A stretch of DNA of 9,424 bases from assembly GCA_036522835.1 (NCBI GenBank), contig DATDFB010000114.1:1-9424 (forward strand). The letters run 5' to 3'. Each line of letters starts with the position of its first letter. Position 1 is the stretch's first letter. Shown here piece after piece: positions 6,368-9,424 of the stretch. The translations under genes were made by a program, and so were the position numbers. This DNA is from DATDFB01 sp036522835 (GTDB lineage: Bacteria > Acidobacteriota > Thermoanaerobaculia > Gp7-AA8). The notes beneath the pieces were generated by a model. It saw only the letters and a program-made list of their open reading frames with translations. It was not told the origin of the DNA and did not search any database.

Positions 6368-6966
6368 GCGAAACGGCGTTCGTCGACCCGAAGGCCGTCT
6401 TCATCAACGCGCCGTTCGACAGCGCGTACGAGCCGTTGTTCGTCACGCTCATCGGAATGACCACGTTCCTCGATTACCGGCCGCACTGCGTCCTTGAAGT
6501 TCGCGAAACGGGCGAGGGACGTTTGCAGCGGATTTACGACTTGATGCGGACCTGCCGAATCTCCCTTCATGACATGAGCCGGATCGGCACTCCTGCGCGA
6601 TTCAACATGCCGTTCGAGCTGGGCCTCGCATGTTCTCTCAAGCTCCGCGAGCCCGACCGATACGAGATCCGGGTTCTCGATTCGAAGGAATACCGGTTGG
6701 ACCAACGGCTGAGCGACTACAAAGGCCGGGATCTCTTCATTCATCGCGACAGCAGCGACGGGATGATCGCGGCCTTGCTTGATGCGTTTCAGGCGCAGCA
6801 AGGAGACGCCTCGATCTTTCGCGGCGCTGTTCGCAGACTGCGGATCTCTGTCGCGGAGATGAAACGCGAGTCTCGCGCGAATACAATTTTTCATCCATAC
6901 CTTTTTGCGCGTCTCGCCAGCACGGCAATCGACATCGCAACCCGCTACGGCCTTCTCGCCCCCTGA
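6364..6966 (+). CDS. Predicted TIR / deoxyribosyltransferase-like Rossmannoid protein
   Basis: A 200-aa soluble protein. The N-terminal half resembles Rossmannoid nucleotide-processing folds: strand plus loop AVFINAPFDSAYEPLF (11-26), a charged turn LEVRETGEGRLQRIYDLM (44-61), strand CRISLHDMSR (64-73), and RFNMPFELGLACSLK (79-93), where Glu85 sits as the catalytic Glu does in TIR NADases and nucleoside deoxyribosyltransferases. The C-terminal half (about 100-200) has a strand (YEIRVLD), a mixed segment and two or three helices, and could be a regulatory or partner-binding part. The GTG start at 6364 overlaps the previous stop by 4 nt. GC is lower than around it (36/60 at 6541-6600 and 30/60 at 6841-6900, versus 46/60 in livF at 5581-5640), suggesting transfer. 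The fold call is from motif look only; activity on NAD or nucleotides is inference. No signal peptide or membrane segment is seen. Confidence 0.6.
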   Translation: MSETAFVDPKAVFINAPFDSAYEPLFVTLIGMTTFLDYRPHCVLEVRETGEGRLQRIYDLMRTCRISLHDMSRIGTPARFNMPFELGLACSLKLREPDRYEIRVLDSKEYRLDQRLSDYKGRDLFIHRDSSDGMIAALLDAFQAQQGDASIFRGAVRRLRISVAEMKRESRANTIFHPYLFARLASTAIDIATRYGLLAP

Positions 6967-7036
6967 CGCTGCTACACTTCCCTCGTCCTCGATCACCAAG
7001 AAAGGAATGCGGCCTGATGGCCGTGCCGGGAAACGA

Positions 7037-8629
7037 ATGAACGGAAGAAGTCTGCTGCAGAAGAAACCGCTCTCGATGCTCATGGACGAGATGAAAGGCG
7101 AGAATCGTCTGCGCCGGATTCTCGGGCCGCTGCAACTGACCAGCCTCGGCGTCGGCGCCATCATCGGCACCGGCATCTTCATCCTCACCGGCGTCGCCGC
7201 GCACGACCGCACCGGCCCGGCGCTCATGCTCTCCTTTGTGCTGGCGGGCATCGCCTGCGTCTTCGCCGCGCTCTGCTACGCCGAGTTCGCCTCCATGGTC
7301 CCGGTGGCCGGCTCCGCCTATACCTACGCCTACGCCACCTTGGGCGAGCTCTTCGCCTGGATCATCGGCTGGGACCTCGTCCTCGAATACGCCGTCGGAT
7401 CCGCCACCGTCGCCCACGGCTGGTCGGCGCACTTCCAGGAGTTCACGCCGATCTTCGGCTTCCATGTGCCGAAGGCGTTCTCCACCGCGCCGTTCAACTA
7501 CTGCCTCAGCGTCGGCGGCATGTGCAGCTCGACCGGCTTCGTCCGAACCGGCTCGTACTTCGATCTCCCGGCCATCCTCATCACGTTCATCCTCACGGTC
7601 GTTCTGGTGAAGGGGATCAAGGAGAGCGCCACCTTCAACTCCGTCATGGTGGCGATCAAGCTCGTGATCGTCTTCATGGTCATCGGCATCGGCGGCTGGC
7701 TCGTCTTCACCCGCTTCGGCACGGCCAACTGGCACCCCTTCGCCCCCTTCGGCTATACGGGCGTGAGCTTCTTCGGCCACACGCTGTTCGGACAGACCGC
7801 GCCGACGGGCGAGCCGATCGGCATGTTTGCCGGCGCGGCCATCATCTTCTTCGCCTACATCGGCTTCGACTCCGTCTCCGTCCACTCGGAGGAGGCGCGG
7901 AATCCGGCCAAGGACGTGCCGATCGGCATCGTCACCTCGCTCATCATCTGCACGATCCTCTACATCGCCGTCTCGGCGGTCCTGACGGCGATGGTTCCGA
8001 CTCACGAGATCGACATCAACGCCCCGGTCGTCGACGCCTTCAAGCGCGCCGGCCTCACTTGGATGCAGTACCTCGTCGCGGCCGGCGCGATGACCGGCAT
8101 CACCTCGGTGCTGCTGGTGATGATGCTCAGCCAGCCGCGCGTCATGCTGGCCATGGCCCGCGACGGTCTCGTGCCGCGCGGCTTCTTCGGCGACATCCAC
8201 CCGTCGTTCCGGACGCCGTGGAAGTCGACGATTCTGACCGGCCTTTTCGTCGCGTCGATGGCCGGCTTCATCCCGCTGAGCATCCTCGCCGAGATGACGA
8301 GCATCGGCACCCTCTTCGCCTTCGTCATCGTCTGCGGCGCCGTGATCATCATGCGCCGCACGAACCCGGACGCGCCGCGGCCGTTCCGCGCGCCGCTCGT
8401 GCCGCTCGTCCCAATCCTAGGGATCTTCACCTGCCTGCTGCTGATGTTCTCGCTGCCGGCGGAGAACTGGTACCGGCTGATCATCTGGCTGGTCATCGGC
8501 CTGGTCATCTACTTCGCCTACGGCCGGAGACACAGCATCATGGCCGAGCAGCACGCCGATCACACGCTCGCCGAAGTGGCGGCGCACGGCGCCGGCGGCG
8601 GCGATCTCACGCACCTCGACACGAAGTAA
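7037..8629 (+). CDS. APC-superfamily amino acid permease (CAT-like)
   Basis: A secondary amino acid carrier of the inner membrane, about 12 membrane segments in 530 aa. Family motifs: LGVGAIIGTGIFILTGVAA (37-55, the unwound TM1 substrate site), YAEFASMVPVAGSAYTYAYA (81-100), FFAYIGFDSVSVHSEEARNP, and SQPRVMLAMARDGLVPRGFF. These fit the cationic amino acid transporter branch (AA_permease_2), which takes up amino acids by symport or exchange; the exact substrate cannot be read. ATG 7037 is chosen because NGRSLLQKKPLSMLMDEMKG then aligns with the short N-terminal helix usual in the family. It has a GGGA 5 nt upstream; ATG 7007 has AAAGGA directly against it, too close to use. A Cys-containing loop (NYCLSVGGMCSSTG) and a His/Gly-rich C-terminal tail (after YGRRHS) are lineage features. 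The gene ends 20 nt before a strong terminator hairpin. Confidence 0.9.
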   Translation: MNGRSLLQKKPLSMLMDEMKGENRLRRILGPLQLTSLGVGAIIGTGIFILTGVAAHDRTGPALMLSFVLAGIACVFAALCYAEFASMVPVAGSAYTYAYATLGELFAWIIGWDLVLEYAVGSATVAHGWSAHFQEFTPIFGFHVPKAFSTAPFNYCLSVGGMCSSTGFVRTGSYFDLPAILITFILTVVLVKGIKESATFNSVMVAIKLVIVFMVIGIGGWLVFTRFGTANWHPFAPFGYTGVSFFGHTLFGQTAPTGEPIGMFAGAAIIFFAYIGFDSVSVHSEEARNPAKDVPIGIVTSLIICTILYIAVSAVLTAMVPTHEIDINAPVVDAFKRAGLTWMQYLVAAGAMTGITSVLLVMMLSQPRVMLAMARDGLVPRGFFGDIHPSFRTPWKSTILTGLFVASMAGFIPLSILAEMTSIGTLFAFVIVCGAVIIMRRTNPDAPRPFRAPLVPLVPILGIFTCLLLMFSLPAENWYRLIIWLVIGLVIYFAYGRRHSIMAEQHADHTLAEVAAHGAGGGDLTHLDTK

Positions 8630-8649
8630 GACGACAGCACAGCATTTGC

Positions 8650-8685
8650 AAACCTCCTTTGCGAACACGCGCAAAGGAGGTTTTT
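8650..8685 (+). terminator. Rho-independent terminator-like hairpin after the permease gene
   Basis: A perfect 14-bp inverted repeat, AAACCTCCTTTGCG (8650-8663) and CGCAAAGGAGGTTT (8670-8683), has a 6-nt loop (AACACG) and a T-run, TTTTT (8681-8685), that partly lies in the stem. It fits an intrinsic terminator for the permease transcript, 20 nt after the stop. The start codon of the next gene follows the T-run directly, so the same element also sits in that gene's leader. Confidence 0.85.
8673..8680 (+). promoter_or_regulatory. Consensus Shine-Dalgarno buried in the terminator stem
   Basis: AAAGGAGG, a full anti-16S match, lies 5 nt (TTTTT) before ATG 8686. The whole motif is paired in the 14-bp hairpin, its partner CCTCCTTT (8653-8660) being the same as the anti-SD core of 16S rRNA. 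In any transcript starting upstream of 8650 the ribosome site would be hidden, while a transcript starting within or after the left arm would expose it. This supports the start at 8686 and suggests control of that gene at the RNA level. Confidence 0.75.
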
Positions 8686-9424
8686 ATGGTCCGAAAAGTA
8701 CCCGGAATCGCGGCGACTCTGCTGTTCATCGCCACGATCGGACTGCCCCAGAACAACAACACCGCCGCACTCGACGAGGCGAAGGCCGCCCTCGGCGTGG
8801 CCGAAGGGGCCGGCGCGCCGACGTTCGCGAAGGCGCTCTACGACGACGCCGCGTACCGCCTCCGCTTCGCGCAGGAGAACTGGAACAACGGCAAGCGCTC
8901 CGGCGAGGCGCAGATTCGCGCCATCGAAGCGACGGCGGCGGCGCAGGCGGCGACGGCCAAGGCGCGCTGGCTCTCGACGAACGCGGCGCTGCGCACGCTG
9001 CGGGACGACATCAACCGCTTCGGCGGATCGATCAATGTCTCGATCGCGGACGAGTCACCGACGGCGGAGATCGACCGCGGCACGACGTCGGCGACGCGCA
9101 TCGCCGCGGCGCAGGCAGCCATCGACCAGGCCCGCGCCGCCGGCGCGGAGCAGTTGGTCGGCGACGCGAATCTCAAGCTCGCCTCCGACATCCTGGAGAG
9201 CGCGCGCAAGGTCTCGCGGGCGAATCCGCAGAGCGAGACCGCCGACAGCCTCGCCTATCGCTCCGAGATGATCGCGCGGCGCGCGTACTACCTCGCCCGC
9301 TTCACCGAGGCCAGCCGGCGCATGCCCGATCTTCAGCTCCAGCGCACGCGGCTGGCGCAGGCCGCCAGCGAGCGCTCCGCGACGGCCGAGCGCGCCCAGC
9401 GCGAAGAGGCCGAGCGCCGCGCCG
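8686..9424 (+). CDS. Exported helical protein with two DUF4398-like repeats, 5' part
   Basis: The frame is open from ATG 8686 to the window edge (246 complete codons, no stop), so the C-terminus is missing. Residues 1-22 (MVRKVPGIAATLLFIATIGL) form a signal peptide without a lipobox Cys, so the protein is probably periplasmic or in the outer membrane. The rest is Ala-rich and helical: a repeat from about 29 (LDEAKAALGVAEGAGAPTFA) and a second from about 138 (RIAAAQAAIDQARAAGAEQL) share the pattern of DUF4398 domains. From about 215 it becomes a charged coiled coil (QRTRLAQAASERSATAERAQ). Family knowledge: such domains are often followed by an OmpA peptidoglycan-binding domain in Acidobacteriota-like genomes, which would lie beyond the window. 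It has a consensus ribosome site 5 nt upstream, held in the terminator hairpin. Function is otherwise unknown; a structural envelope role is inferred. Confidence 0.75.
   Translation, partial: MVRKVPGIAATLLFIATIGLPQNNNTAALDEAKAALGVAEGAGAPTFAKALYDDAAYRLRFAQENWNNGKRSGEAQIRAIEATAAAQAATAKARWLSTNAALRTLRDDINRFGGSINVSIADESPTAEIDRGTTSATRIAAAQAAIDQARAAGAEQLVGDANLKLASDILESARKVSRANPQSETADSLAYRSEMIARRAYYLARFTEASRRMPDLQLQRTRLAQAASERSATAERAQREEAERRA

Noticed and set aside
6973..6978. TACACT as a -10 box for the permease gene
   Set aside because: No -35 partner at the expected distance; too weak to annotate.
6737..8200. Open frame on the - strand (487 codons) opposite the permease
   Set aside because: Composition is biased to Asp, Glu, Arg, Gly and His with no motif; it is opposite a clear APC permease.

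Overview
The window is GC-rich (much of it near 65-75% GC by eye) and reads as a bacterial chromosome with tightly packed genes, all on the + strand. High GC, a lipoprotein-type LivK, secreted Ig-like and lamin-tail domains, and an imperfect GAATGC[A/C] heptamer hairpin between genes suggest a soil or environmental, diderm, Acidobacteriota-like organism. This placement is an inference from style, not from a marker gene.

Layout. (1) 2-1030 is the 3' end of a secreted multidomain protein: an unrecognised N-terminal part, a Gly-rich linker, a bacterial Ig-like domain and a lamin-tail domain (LTD) whose first strand appears at the extreme C-terminus. A 10-bp hairpin follows at 1042-1073. (2) 1112-1414 is a small unrecognised protein. 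(3) 1465-6151 is a complete five-gene branched-chain amino acid (HAAT-family) ABC importer in the order livK-livH-livM-livG-livF. Its genes are 2 nt apart or overlapping, except between livH and livM, where an 83-nt perfect palindromic repeat begins inside the livH stop codon. (4) 6170-6966 is a coupled two-gene unit: a 65-aa basic protein with a possible helix-turn-helix, then a 200-aa protein resembling TIR or nucleoside-deoxyribosyltransferase-like Rossmannoid enzymes. Its base composition is lower in GC than its neighbours. (5) 7037-8629 is a 12-TM-type APC-superfamily amino acid permease. (6) 8650-8685 is a strong terminator-like hairpin whose 3' arm is also the consensus Shine-Dalgarno of the next gene. 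(7) 8686 to the window end is an exported, Ala-rich helical protein with two DUF4398-like repeats, probably an OmpA-type envelope protein cut by the window edge.

Functionally, the Liv system and the APC permease together look like an amino acid scavenging locus. LivK would capture the substrate in the periplasm, LivHM form the channel and LivGF hydrolyse ATP; the APC carrier works without ATP. The 6170-6966 pair sits between them and does not fit transport. It is the best candidate here for an undescribed small toxin-antitoxin-like or defence-like module. The two hairpins (3553-3635 and 8650-8685) are the most notable non-coding structures. No intergenic gap exceeds 300 bases.
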